From assembly GCF_004339745.1 (NCBI RefSeq), contig NZ_SMGP01000004.1:496001-560000 (forward strand): a stretch of 64,000 nt of DNA, read 5' to 3'. The notes beneath the pieces were generated by a model. That model was not told the DNA's origin. It saw nothing but the letters and a program-made list of their open reading frames with translations, and did not search any database. The translations under genes were made by a program, and so were the position numbers. The DNA comes from Paraburkholderia sp. BL9I2N2. GTDB lineage: Bacteria > Pseudomonadota > Gammaproteobacteria > Burkholderiales > Burkholderiaceae. Each line of letters begins with the position of its first letter. The stretch's first letter is position 1. Below are positions 1 through 8,659 of this stretch, piece after piece.

Positions 1-1016
1 CCGGGTTGTTCGCCGACCACCATGAGCGCCGCCTGAGCCGGACCGGCGCCCGCGACGGCCTGCTTCGCGTTGCGCCACAACGCGCAGCGCCGGCAGGTAG
101 CCAGCGGGCCGGTGGGCTCGCGCAGCGGTGGCGTCACCGCCGAATATTCGAGCGGCGGCATCTCCGGAACGGTGACGGTGCCACTCTGCGCGCCGAGACG
201 GCTACGCTCGCGCGCAAGCTGTGCGGGCAGCGGCGGACCCACAGGCGGCGTTCTCCAGTAACGCAGCGGCACGGGCGCCGGCGCTCCATTGAAGGCGCTG
301 GCGTAATACGCGAGCCAGAGCGCCTCGGTGGGTTCGCTGGTCGTGGCTTCGCCGGCCATGGCGCCGGGTGGTAACGCCTCGGTGGTTAGCGGATTCTGCT
401 GCTGGTGCTCGGGGCAAGAGGTCTCGCCGTCATCCGCTGCCAGCCGGCTGATTCGCAGCAACATGCCGTTCCAGAAAACCGCGCCTTGCGGCGTCGCCAG
501 CATCCAGGTGGAATCGCCCATGCGCTCGGCAAAGCGCTCGGCGGCCTGCGCCAGCAGATCATGATGCGGCTCGTACCAGCCGACGAATTCAGGCGCTCCC
601 ATGGACGGATCGCGCCGCCTGAACAGGGTGAGTGTCACCAGATCATTGGTTTCGTGCTCGACCGACTGGATGCGCTGATCGAGCAGCGCGCCGTCGGCGT
701 CCTGCGGATCGAGGACGTGGCGCTCGCCGTGCGTCCAACGCCACAGGATGCGGTAGAGCAGGGACCAGCGGTCCGGCGCGCAAAAGCAGGCCGCCGTTTT
801 CAGCCAGGCGAGCAGTTCGCGAGGAATGGCGGGCGTGGCGACGACCGGGGCGGCGGAGTTGTCTTGTGTGTTTGCGCTGCCGGTGCCCGAGCCGACCGAC
901 TCACACGAATCGAATTCAACCCACTCGATCCGCTCCGGCTCGACGCCTTGCCGCAGCAGTTCCCGCGCCGCGCGGCGCCAGTCGGCAAAAGACGGTTCGA
1001 TTGAAATGCGTTTCAT
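1..1016 (-). CDS. UdgX-family uracil-DNA glycosylase with N-terminal DUF4130 domain (partial, 3' end beyond window)
   Basis: Reading the minus strand from ATG at 1016 gives about 338 residues open to the left edge. The first ~190 residues fit the DUF4130 DNA-metabolism domain: CFCAPDRWSLLYRILWRW, then RRRDPSMGAPEFVGWYEPHH and a WMLATP..AVFWNG stretch. At the edge the sequence runs CRRCALWRNAKQ and ALMVVGEQPG, the start of a family-4/UdgX uracil-DNA glycosylase domain. Its two cysteines would be iron-sulfur ligands and VGEQPG the active-site loop. Family knowledge: proteins with this fusion are usually encoded beside a radical-SAM DNA repair protein, which here would lie outside the window. 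Expected role: removal or covalent capture of uracil in DNA. The UdgX-specific KRRIH loop lies beyond the edge, so UdgX versus plain family 4 is not settled. Confidence 0.85.
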   Translation of the reverse strand, partial: MKRISIEPSFADWRRAARELLRQGVEPERIEWVEFDSCESVGSGTGSANTQDNSAAPVVATPAIPRELLAWLKTAACFCAPDRWSLLYRILWRWTHGERHVLDPQDADGALLDQRIQSVEHETNDLVTLTLFRRRDPSMGAPEFVGWYEPHHDLLAQAAERFAERMGDSTWMLATPQGAVFWNGMLLRISRLAADDGETSCPEHQQQNPLTTEALPPGAMAGEATTSEPTEALWLAYYASAFNGAPAPVPLRYWRTPPVGPPLPAQLARERSRLGAQSGTVTVPEMPPLEYSAVTPPLREPTGPLATCRRCALWRNAKQAVAGAGPAQAALMVVGEQP

Positions 1017-1157
1017 GCGGACGCGCCGCGGCCATGCGCAACGTAACGCGCCAACCCATGCGGACAAAAACACTGTATGGATGTACAGTATGCGCCTGAA
1101 CACCAGTCCGGATCAAGCGTGTCACGTCACGACTGCCAGGCCAGGGTCACGCAACGA

Positions 1158-1745
1158 CTACACGTTGCGCAAATCCTCCGGCGTGTCCACATCGCGCAAG
1201 ATGCCCGCATCGTCGACGTCCAGCCGCGTCACGTGCTGCGACATGAGCAAGGACCTGGCGCCGGTATCGCCGTCGAGCGCCAGCAGCGCGTCGCGATGCT
1301 CGACGCCGAAGCCGACCGGATGTCCACGCTGCCCCTGGTAAAACGGCGCGACCAGCGATGCGCCGCCGTCCAGCGCGCGCGCCACGTCTTCGATCGTGCT
1401 GGTGGCGATGCGCGGCATGTCCGCGAGCGCGACGATCCAGCCCTCGGCGCTCTCACTGGCTTCGACGCCGGCGGCGAGACTCGCGCCCATGCCGCGTTCG
1501 GCGTCCAGCGCGAACACCACGTCGCAACCGGCATCGTTCAGGAGCCGCGCGAGCGCGTCCGAACCCGGCCGCACCACGGCCAGCACTCGCGTCACGACCC
1601 GCAGCAGCCGATGCGCGGATTCATGCGCGACCGGTGTGCCGTCCGGCATGCACGCGAGCAGTTTATTGTGCAGGCCGTCCGGGTCGAAGCGCGAACCGAA
1701 GCCGGCGGCGAGCAACACGCCAGTGGCGAGCGAGGCGTAGGCCAT
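1158..1745 (-). CDS. mocA: Molybdenum cofactor cytidylyltransferase-like protein (MobA-like NTP transferase)
   Basis: 195 residues from ATG at 1745 (MAYASLATGVLLAAGFGSRF). The N-terminal LLAAGFGSRF is the nucleotide-binding signature of MobA/MocA transferases; LADMP at about residue 110 and GQRGHPVGF further on match the MocA pattern. MocA links CMP to molybdopterin to make the cytosine-dinucleotide cofactor used by xanthine-oxidase-family enzymes. The gene lies 291 bp downstream of paoC on the same strand, which fits cofactor supply for that enzyme. A longer reading frame extends to 1970 but its extra residues are arginine-rich and look non-coding. MobA (GTP-using) is the main alternative; the neighbours favour MocA. 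Confidence 0.85.
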   Translation of the reverse strand: MAYASLATGVLLAAGFGSRFDPDGLHNKLLACMPDGTPVAHESAHRLLRVVTRVLAVVRPGSDALARLLNDAGCDVVFALDAERGMGASLAAGVEASESAEGWIVALADMPRIATSTIEDVARALDGGASLVAPFYQGQRGHPVGFGVEHRDALLALDGDTGARSLLMSQHVTRLDVDDAGILRDVDTPEDLRNV

Positions 1746-2036
1746 GGGCGGGCACCGGTAGAAAGGATGAGAAGAAAGGATGAGATCGATTGTGCGATGC
1801 AACGCAGCCACAGGCAAGCGCCAATGTCGATTCACGGCGCGGGACTGCCAAGGCCACGCCGCGCTCGCTGCGAAGCAGAAACGCCATGCGTGCACGGGCC
1901 CGATCCGCCTTGAAAGCAATGGCGAAGATAGACGTGAGCGCGTCGGCCACCGCATCCGCGCTAAGCGCACGCGCCAACGAACACAAACCCGAACGCGACC
2001 GCGTCGCCATGAAACGCACTGGCGAACGCGAGTGCG

Positions 2037-4259
2037 TCAAACCTGCATCGTCTGCATCACCTTGTCGAGCGTGATGGGCAGATCGCGCACGCGCACGCCG
2101 GTAGCGTGATACACCGCGTTCGCAATCGCCGCCGGCACGCCCGTAATGCCGATCTCGCCGATGCCGCGTACTCCGAGCGAGTTGATATACGGATCCGGCC
2201 GGTCGATAAAGCTTATGTCGAGCGACCCGATATCGGCATTCACCGGCACGTGATACTCCGCGAGATTCGCATTGGTGAAGCGGCCATAGCGCGTATCGAG
2301 CGAGGTCTCTTCCTGCAGCGCCGCCCCGACGCCCCACACGATGCCGCCCATCAACTGGCTGCGCGCCGTCTTCTGGTTGAGCACGCGCCCCACGTCGTAC
2401 ACGCCGACCACACGCGCCACGCGGATCGTGCCGAGATCGGCATCGACATGCACCTCCGCGAACACCGCGCCGAACGAGTGAAGCGAGTACTTCTGCTTTT
2501 CGTCGCCGGGCTTGACGGTCGCGCTCGCCTCGATCGGCTTGCCGCCCGAGCGCGCGATGATCGCCGCAGCCGGATCGCGCTTGCCCGGTTGCGAGCGGCT
2601 CATCACCCAGCCGTTTTCCACGGTGATGTCGTCGAGCGCGATGCCGTGCACGGGCGAGGCCTGATCGGCGAGCGCCAGCGCGATCAACTGGCTGCGCGCC
2701 TGGCTCGCCGCGTCGCGCACGGCCGGCGACACGCTCGCGGCCGATTGCGAGCCGCCCGACCCCGGCGCTCTGGGCAGCGACGAATCGCCGAGCGCGAAGC
2801 GAATGTTTTCCGGCGCGAAGCCGAGCGCGTCGGCGGCTACCTGAGTCATCACGGTGTAGGTGCCGGTGCCGAGATCCTGGGTGCCGGAGGCGACCATCGC
2901 GGTGCCATCCGGCAAAATCCGCGCGATGGCGCTGGCTTCGCTGCGATTGGCCGGATAGGTCGCGGTCGCCATGCCCATGCCGATCAGCGTGCCGCCGTTG
3001 CGCATCGAGCGAGGGGCGGGCGTGCGCCGCGACCAGCCGAATTTCTCGGCGCCGATCTGATAACACTCGCGCAAGGACTTGCCCGACCACGGCTTGTTTT
3101 CCTGCGGGTCGGCCTCGGCGTAATTCTTGATGCGCAGCGCGAGCGGGTCCATCTTCAAGGCCGCCGCGAGTTCGTCCATGGCCGATTCGAGCGCGAACGA
3201 ACCGGTCGTTTCACCCGGCGCGCGCATGAAGGTCGGCGTGCCGAGATTGAGCGGCACGATGCGGTGTGTGGTCACCTGATTCGGCACCGCGTACAGCATG
3301 CGCGTGACCATGCAGCAGGTCTCGGTCCAGTCTTCGATCACCGAAGTGTTCGAGATGCTGTCGTGGCGCATTGCGGTCAGCGTGCCGTCGCGCCGCGCGG
3401 CGAGCACGAAGTGCTGCTCGGTGCGCGGACGCGCGCCGACCGGCCCGAACATCTGCGGCCGTTCGAGCACGAGCCGCACGGGCCGCCCGGTCTGCTTCGC
3501 CGCCATCGCGCACAACGACACATGCGACCACGACGAGCCCTTGCAACCGAAGCCGCCGCCCACGAACGGCGAAATCACGCGCACGTCGCCGGGCGACATG
3601 CCGAATGTCTTCGCGATGGCCTGCGCCGCGCCGCTGACGCCTTGCGTCGAATCGTAGAGCGTGAGTTGCGGACCGTCCCAGTGCGCCATCGTGGCGTGTG
3701 GCTCCATCGGGTTGTGATGTTCGATCGGCGTGGTGTAGGTCGCGTCCACGCGCACTGGGCCGCTTTGCAAGCCGTCGTCGAAGCTGCCGCGTTGCGTGTC
3801 GGTCTGGCGGCCTTGCGGTTTGTCCGGCGCGTGCGCGTTCGGCTTGGCTTGCGCGAAGTCCACGGTCGCGACGCTGCTCTGATACGCGATGCGCAACTGG
3901 CGCGCGGCGTCGGTAGCGTGTTCGAGTGTGTCGGCGACCACCACGGCAACCGGCTCGTTGCTGTAGTGAATCTGGTTGTCCTGCAGCAGCGACAGGCGGC
4001 GTCCGGCCGGCGGCGCCAACGTGGGCTTGCCACCGTTCGGCGGACGCGGCGCGTTCTGATATGTCATCACGAGCAGCACGCCGGGCAGTGACTGCGAGCG
4101 GCTCGCATCGATCGAGGCGATGGTCCCACGCGCGATCGTGCTGGTGACGAGCACCGCATGCGCGAGACGTGCTTCAGGAAATTCGGCGGCATAGCGCGCT
4201 TCGCCGGTGACTTTGAGCAGACCGTCGGTGCGGTCGATGGGTTGACCGATCAGATTCAT
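2037..4259 (-). CDS. paoC: Aldehyde oxidoreductase molybdenum-binding subunit (PaoC/YagR type)
   Basis: 740 residues; xanthine-oxidase-family large subunit. It begins MNLIGQPIDRTDGLLKVTGEARYAAEF, typical of the family start. Molybdopterin-binding stretches include PFVGGGFGCKG and RAPGETTGSFALESAMDELA. GIGEIGITG near the C terminus carries the predicted catalytic glutamate (about residue 702; E692 in E. coli PaoC). The protein oxidises aldehydes, probably aromatic, to acids in the periplasm as part of a PaoABC heterotrimer with molybdopterin cytosine dinucleotide. Its ATG overlaps the paoB stop (ATGA), so translation is coupled. Substrate range cannot be read from the sequence; isoquinoline-oxidoreductase-like enzymes are related alternatives, but the three-subunit layout with a Tat-exported small subunit fits Pao. 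Confidence 0.93.
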   Translation of the reverse strand: MNLIGQPIDRTDGLLKVTGEARYAAEFPEARLAHAVLVTSTIARGTIASIDASRSQSLPGVLLVMTYQNAPRPPNGGKPTLAPPAGRRLSLLQDNQIHYSNEPVAVVVADTLEHATDAARQLRIAYQSSVATVDFAQAKPNAHAPDKPQGRQTDTQRGSFDDGLQSGPVRVDATYTTPIEHHNPMEPHATMAHWDGPQLTLYDSTQGVSGAAQAIAKTFGMSPGDVRVISPFVGGGFGCKGSSWSHVSLCAMAAKQTGRPVRLVLERPQMFGPVGARPRTEQHFVLAARRDGTLTAMRHDSISNTSVIEDWTETCCMVTRMLYAVPNQVTTHRIVPLNLGTPTFMRAPGETTGSFALESAMDELAAALKMDPLALRIKNYAEADPQENKPWSGKSLRECYQIGAEKFGWSRRTPAPRSMRNGGTLIGMGMATATYPANRSEASAIARILPDGTAMVASGTQDLGTGTYTVMTQVAADALGFAPENIRFALGDSSLPRAPGSGGSQSAASVSPAVRDAASQARSQLIALALADQASPVHGIALDDITVENGWVMSRSQPGKRDPAAAIIARSGGKPIEASATVKPGDEKQKYSLHSFGAVFAEVHVDADLGTIRVARVVGVYDVGRVLNQKTARSQLMGGIVWGVGAALQEETSLDTRYGRFTNANLAEYHVPVNADIGSLDISFIDRPDPYINSLGVRGIGEIGITGVPAAIANAVYHATGVRVRDLPITLDKVMQTMQV

Positions 4260-5257
4260 GCGACACCTCCCGCGCGGCCGGCGGCCTGGTTCACTGCGCG
4301 CACGATCGCGCGCTGCGCGAGCTGCACCTTGAAACGATTGTCGTGTTGCGGCCGCGCTTCACGTAAAGCCGCCGCGGCGGCGTTGGCGAGCGTCGCTTGC
4401 GTGAGCGGCTGGCCGTTGAGCATCTGTTCCGCGCCGCTTGCGCGCCACGGTTTGTGCGCGACGCCGCCCAATGCGATACGCGCGGTCTTCACGCGATCGC
4501 CATCCATCTGCAACGCGGCGGCAACCGAGACCAGCGCGAATGCGTAACTGGCGCGGTCACGCACTTTCAGATAGTGGGAGTTCGCGCTGAAGAGCGGCGG
4601 CGGAAGATCGACGGCGGTGATCAGTTCGCCCGGCTGCAAGGTGGTATCGACATCGGGCCGGTCACCAGGCAGCCGGTGGAAATCGGCGAACGCGATAGTC
4701 CGTTCGCCTGCGGGGCCGCTCACGCGCACTACCGCATCGAGCGCGGCAAGCGCCACGCTCATATCCGATGGATTCACGGCGATGCACTGCGGACTCGCGC
4801 CGAGAATCGCATGCGTGCGATTGTGGCCGCCGAGCGCCGCGCAGCCGCTGCCCGGCATGCGCTTGTTGCACTGAGTGAAGGCGGTGTCGTAGAAGTAGCC
4901 GCAACGCGTGCGTTGCAGCAGATTGCCGCCGACCGTCGCCATATTGCGCAGTTGCGACGATGCGCCCGCCAGAAATGCTTGCGAGAGCAACGGGTATTGC
5001 TCGCACACCAGCGCGTGATTGGCGCCATCGCTATTGCGCACCAGCGCGCCGAGCCGGATGCCGCCGTCAGGCAGCGTCGTGACCGTATCGAGTCCGCGGA
5101 TGTGCGTGATATCGATCAGCCGCATCGGCCGCGCTACGCCGCCCTTCATCAGATCGAGAAGATTGGTGCCGCCGCCGATGAATACCGCGCCCGGCTGCTG
5201 CGCCGCCCGCACTGCGCCGGCGACATCGCCGGCGCGTTCATAAGAGATCGCATCCAT
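4256..5257 (-). CDS. paoB: Aldehyde oxidoreductase FAD-binding subunit (PaoB/YagS type)
   Basis: 333 residues. The FAD-binding loop FIGGGTNLLDLMKGG is at about residues 27-40. ATVGGNLLQRTRCGYF and CNKRMPGSGCAALGG at about residues 107-144 match PaoB; cysteines 119, 130 and 139 fall in the insert that in E. coli PaoB binds an extra iron-sulfur cluster. A CO-dehydrogenase flavoprotein C-terminal domain follows (KVRDRASYAFALVSVA). The subunit passes electrons from the 2Fe-2S subunit to its acceptor. Middle gene of the operon: 12 bp after paoA and overlapping paoC. Confidence 0.93.
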   Translation of the reverse strand: MDAISYERAGDVAGAVRAAQQPGAVFIGGGTNLLDLMKGGVARPMRLIDITHIRGLDTVTTLPDGGIRLGALVRNSDGANHALVCEQYPLLSQAFLAGASSQLRNMATVGGNLLQRTRCGYFYDTAFTQCNKRMPGSGCAALGGHNRTHAILGASPQCIAVNPSDMSVALAALDAVVRVSGPAGERTIAFADFHRLPGDRPDVDTTLQPGELITAVDLPPPLFSANSHYLKVRDRASYAFALVSVAAALQMDGDRVKTARIALGGVAHKPWRASGAEQMLNGQPLTQATLANAAAAALREARPQHDNRFKVQLAQRAIVRAVNQAAGRAGGVA

Positions 5258-5269
5258 GCTGTCGCTCCG

Positions 5270-5995
5270 TCAGACGTTGGGGTTATTGCCGCCGCTGTTC
5301 TGGCCGCCGCCTTCATGCACCGCGCGTACGGCGGCCACGATGTTCGCGTAGGCGCCGCAGCGGCAAATATTGCCGCTCATGCGTTCGCGGATTTCATCGT
5401 CGGAGAGTTGGGCGGGACGGTTGCGCACATCGGCCGTGACGGTGCTGGCGGTGCCGTTGCGGAATTCATTCAGAAGGGCCGTCGCGGAACACAACTGCCC
5501 GGGCGTACAGTAACCGCACTGAAAGGCATCGTGTTCAATGAATGCGCGCTGCATCGGACTCAATGCGCCATTGGCGGCAAGCCCTTCAACCGTCGTGATG
5601 CTCTCGCCTTCATGCATCACGGCGAGTGTCAAACAGGAGTTGATGCGGCGGCCGTCGGCGAGCACCGTGCAGGCGCCGCACTGTCCGCGGTCGCAGCCTT
5701 TCTTCGTGCCCATCAGGCCCGCGTATTCCCGCAACGCATCGAGCAAGGTCACGCGCGGCTCGAGCTGCAGCGTGTACGCGCGGCCGTTCACAGTCAGCGT
5801 GACCGGGCGCGGCGGCACGGCTTGCTGAACCTGAGCCGGTGGTGCGGTTGGGGTTTGAGTCTGCGCGCGCAGATGCGGCGCCGCGCCGACCGTGGCGGCA
5901 GCGGCGGCCGATTGAAGAAAGCGGCGGCGTGAAGGTTTGGGTGGGGTGGCGGCTGAGACGTCGCCCGGATCCTGACTTTCGTTATGCTTGGACAT
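5270..5995 (-). CDS. paoA: Aldehyde oxidoreductase 2Fe-2S subunit with Tat signal (PaoA/YagT type)
   Basis: 241 residues. The N terminus has a twin-arginine signal (SRRRFLQSAAAAATVGAA), so the assembled complex is exported folded to the periplasm. A plant-type ferredoxin domain follows (GTKKGCDRGQCGACTVL, first cluster), then a helical domain with QCGYCTPGQ and NICRCGAYANI (second cluster). Length and motif order match E. coli PaoA (229 residues). First gene of the paoABC operon, facing the 3HB-oligomer hydrolase gene across 143 bp that must hold both promoters. Confidence 0.94.
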   Translation of the reverse strand: MSKHNESQDPGDVSAATPPKPSRRRFLQSAAAAATVGAAPHLRAQTQTPTAPPAQVQQAVPPRPVTLTVNGRAYTLQLEPRVTLLDALREYAGLMGTKKGCDRGQCGACTVLADGRRINSCLTLAVMHEGESITTVEGLAANGALSPMQRAFIEHDAFQCGYCTPGQLCSATALLNEFRNGTASTVTADVRNRPAQLSDDEIRERMSGNICRCGAYANIVAAVRAVHEGGGQNSGGNNPNV

Positions 5996-6138
5996 GACGT
6001 TCTATTGACTCCATTGAAAGGTCAATGCAGGCTAGCGATGCGTCGGTATCCGAAGCGTCGCGATCCCTTGGACAGCGGGCAGCAAATTCGGTGCCGTTGC
6101 ATTCACAACGGTATTAGCAAATATCGGAGACAAAAAAC

Positions 6139-8265
6139 GTGAAGTCCATTTTCAGAGTCCAGCCTGCGCAACGACCGGTGCCGATGGTGCGAACCCTGGC
6201 GATCGTGATGGCCGTGGCGATCGTGCTGACCGCCTGCCACGGCGGCGGTGACAGTGATTCGCCGCCGCCGCCAGCCAACACGCTGCCGGGTTTCATTACC
6301 GCTTCCTCGGTGAGAACCCAGGCCTACGACGGCAACACCGACGACCTGCTTACCGCGGGCCTCGGCAAAACCGGCCTCGGGTCGGCCACGGCGCCGGCCA
6401 TTGCCAACGCTGCGCAACCTACGGCCGCCGAACTCCGGCGCCTCGCCATCTGGTCGAACTATCGCGCGCTCGTCGACATGACGGCGACCGGCGGCTATGG
6501 ACGCTTCTGGGGGCCAAACGTCGACCTCAACGGCAACGACACGCTCGGCGAAGGCAAGATCGCCGGCAAGGAGTACCTCGCCTACGCCGACGACGGCAGC
6601 GGCACACAGAACGTCACCATGCTGGTGCAGATACCGGCGAGCTTCAATGCGGATCAGCCGTGCATTGTCACGGCAACGTCATCTGGTTCGCGTGGCGTGT
6701 ACGGCGCGATTTCCGCAGCCGGCGAGTGGGGCCTCAAGCGCGGTTGCGCGGTGGCGTACACCGATAAAGGCAGCGGCAATGGCGCGCATGAACTGTCTTC
6801 CAACCTGGTCACGCTGATCGACGGCACGTTGCAGGATGCCACCGCTGCAGGCAAGAACAGTTTCTTCACGGCCAACCTGGGCAACACCGATCTCGCGACT
6901 TACAACAGCAAGTTTCCGAATCGCTATGCGTTCAAGCACGCGCACTCGCAGCAGAATCCGGAGCAGGATTGGGGCAAGGATACGTTGGAGGCGATCCAGT
7001 TCGCGTACTGGGCCCTCAACGATTCTTTCGGCACGCTGAACGGTTCGACCCGCACGGTGCGTTATGCAAGCGGCAGCATCACGACTATCGCGGCCTCGGT
7101 GAGCAACGGCGGCGGCGCATCGCTCGCGGCGGCGGAACAGGATACGTCCGGTTGGATCACCGCGGTCGTCGTGGGCGAACCGCAGATCAATTTGCGCTTG
7201 CCCGCCCAGGTGTCGGTGGCTCAGGGCGGCGTGCCGGTCGGAGCATTCGGCAAGCCGCTCGCCGACTACATGACGCTTGCCAACATGCTGCAACCGTGTG
7301 CGGCGCTCGCGCCCGCCGCGGCAGGCGCGCCGTATCTGACGACATTGCCGGTCGCCACGACCACGGCGATTCGCACCGCGAGATGCGCGTCGCTGGCAGC
7401 CGCCGGCGTGATCGCGGGTGGGAACTTGACGACCCAGGCGACCAACGCGCTCGCGCTTCTGCATCAGAACGGCTATCAGACCGACTCCGATCTGCTGCAA
7501 GCGCCGATGTGGGACTCGCAAGCGGTGCCGGCCGTCGCCGTGACCTATGCGGATGCGTACGCGAAAGCGAGCGTCACCGCCAACCTCTGCGACTTCAGCT
7601 TCGGCACGACGAGTTCGACGGGAACCGCCGGTGTGACGCCGGCCGTGTCGCCGATGCCCACGGTGTTCGGCAATGGCAACGGAGTGCCGCCGACCAACGG
7701 CATCAACCTCGTCTTCAACTCGGTCGGGGGCGCGGCGGACCACCGGCTGGCGACCGCCGACGCCAGTTACCAGGGTGCTTCCTGTCTGCGTACGCTGTGG
7801 ACGAACGGTACGCTGACCAACAGCGTCGAGGCCATTCGCGTAAATGCGAATCTGCATGGCAAACCCACCATCATCGTGCAGGGCCGCGCGGATACGCTGG
7901 TGCCGATCAATCACGCGTCGCGGCCGTATCTCGGCCTGAATCAACTGAGCGAAGGCGGCGCGAGCAAGCTATCGTTCTATGAAGTGACGAACGCCCAGCA
8001 TTTCGACGCGTTCCTCGGCGTGGCGGGTTTCGATTCGCGCTTCCTGCCGCTGCATTACTACAACCTTCAGGCGCTCAATCTGATGTGGAGTCATTTGAAG
8101 AGCGGTACGCCGCTGCCGCCGTCGCAGGTGATTCACACGATACCGCGTGGCGGCGCGCCCGGCGCCGCGCCCGCGCTGACCACGGCCAATCTGCCCGCGA
8201 TCGCGGCGAATCCGGGCGTCAATGCGATCACTGTGAGCAACGGCGCGGTGAACGTGCCGAACTGA
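6139..8265 (+). CDS. D-(-)-3-hydroxybutyrate oligomer hydrolase, secreted
   Basis: 708 residues from GTG at 6139 (CGGAGA lies just upstream). The N terminus is a lipoprotein-like signal (IVLTACHGGG). The whole chain fits the 3HBOH family (PF10605): LLTAGLGKTGLGS, YGRFWGPNVDLNGNDTL, HAHSQQNPEQDWG and GVPPTNGINLVFN. The nucleophile is probably Ser322 in ASVSNGGG, with a late QHFDAF histidine as a likely triad partner. Known family function: hydrolysis of 3-hydroxybutyrate dimers and oligomers released from polyhydroxybutyrate. No other PHB genes are nearby. An alternative ATG start (MVRTLAIV) lies about 15 codons further in. Confidence 0.92.
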   Translation: MKSIFRVQPAQRPVPMVRTLAIVMAVAIVLTACHGGGDSDSPPPPANTLPGFITASSVRTQAYDGNTDDLLTAGLGKTGLGSATAPAIANAAQPTAAELRRLAIWSNYRALVDMTATGGYGRFWGPNVDLNGNDTLGEGKIAGKEYLAYADDGSGTQNVTMLVQIPASFNADQPCIVTATSSGSRGVYGAISAAGEWGLKRGCAVAYTDKGSGNGAHELSSNLVTLIDGTLQDATAAGKNSFFTANLGNTDLATYNSKFPNRYAFKHAHSQQNPEQDWGKDTLEAIQFAYWALNDSFGTLNGSTRTVRYASGSITTIAASVSNGGGASLAAAEQDTSGWITAVVVGEPQINLRLPAQVSVAQGGVPVGAFGKPLADYMTLANMLQPCAALAPAAAGAPYLTTLPVATTTAIRTARCASLAAAGVIAGGNLTTQATNALALLHQNGYQTDSDLLQAPMWDSQAVPAVAVTYADAYAKASVTANLCDFSFGTTSSTGTAGVTPAVSPMPTVFGNGNGVPPTNGINLVFNSVGGAADHRLATADASYQGASCLRTLWTNGTLTNSVEAIRVNANLHGKPTIIVQGRADTLVPINHASRPYLGLNQLSEGGASKLSFYEVTNAQHFDAFLGVAGFDSRFLPLHYYNLQALNLMWSHLKSGTPLPPSQVIHTIPRGGAPGAAPALTTANLPAIAANPGVNAITVSNGAVNVPN

Positions 8266-8284
8266 GTCGCGCACAACGGAAGCA

Positions 8285-8319
8285 CCGGCTCGCGGCTGCG
8301 CTTCACGCACGCGAGCCGG
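8285..8319. terminator. Inverted repeat after the 3HB-oligomer hydrolase
   Basis: Perfect 10-bp stem, CCGGCTCGCG (8285-8294) and CGCGAGCCGG (8310-8319), about 20 bp past the stop codon. There is no T run, so it may stabilise the mRNA end rather than terminate transcription. Confidence 0.5.
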
Positions 8320-8407
8320 CGTGCGCGAAGCGCCGTCGGTGAGCATGGCTGATCGGGAATAAACGATGCTATAGCAGACGAAGTGAAGCGCGTTCAAAGG
8401 AGAGCGA

Positions 8408-8626
8408 ATGCAGTTCGACTACAGGCATTTCCATATCGATTGCCGCGCCCGCCACGCAGACGACGGCCTCTACTATGCGAGAGCGAAGATCACTCGCGTA
8501 CCGCGGAAAAAAGAGCACGTGCAGGCGCACGATTCCGGCGACATCGACGCCTTTCCCAGCCAGGCCGATGCCATTTCATGCGCGAGGTCCTGGGCGATCG
8601 AGTGGTGCGACGCGGCAGCGCAATAG
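8408..8626 (+). CDS. Small conserved-looking protein of unknown function
   Basis: 72 residues starting MQFDYRHFHIDCRARH, behind a good ribosome binding site (AAAGGAGAG, 5 bases upstream). Composition is mixed, without a signal peptide or membrane segment; it has an acidic middle (HDSGDIDAF) and ends RSWAIEWCDAAAQ. I cannot name a family. The strong RBS and its fit between two genes on the same strand support it as real; it may be co-transcribed with the exonuclease gene downstream. Confidence 0.6.
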   Translation: MQFDYRHFHIDCRARHADDGLYYARAKITRVPRKKEHVQAHDSGDIDAFPSQADAISCARSWAIEWCDAAAQ

Positions 8627-8659
8627 GGTGCATTGCAGCGAGTGCAGGGAGAACATGCC

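Noticed and set aside
1663..3090. 475-codon minus-strand frame overlapping mocA and paoC
   Set aside because: Out-of-frame shadow of paoC with arginine-rich sequence.
2106..4091. Long plus-strand reading frame opposite paoC
   Set aside because: Arginine- and histidine-rich composition typical of antisense frames in high-GC DNA; paoC on the other strand has clear family motifs.
6679..7944. 421-codon minus-strand frame opposite the 3HB-oligomer hydrolase
   Set aside because: No motif, arginine-rich; hydrolase frame is certain.
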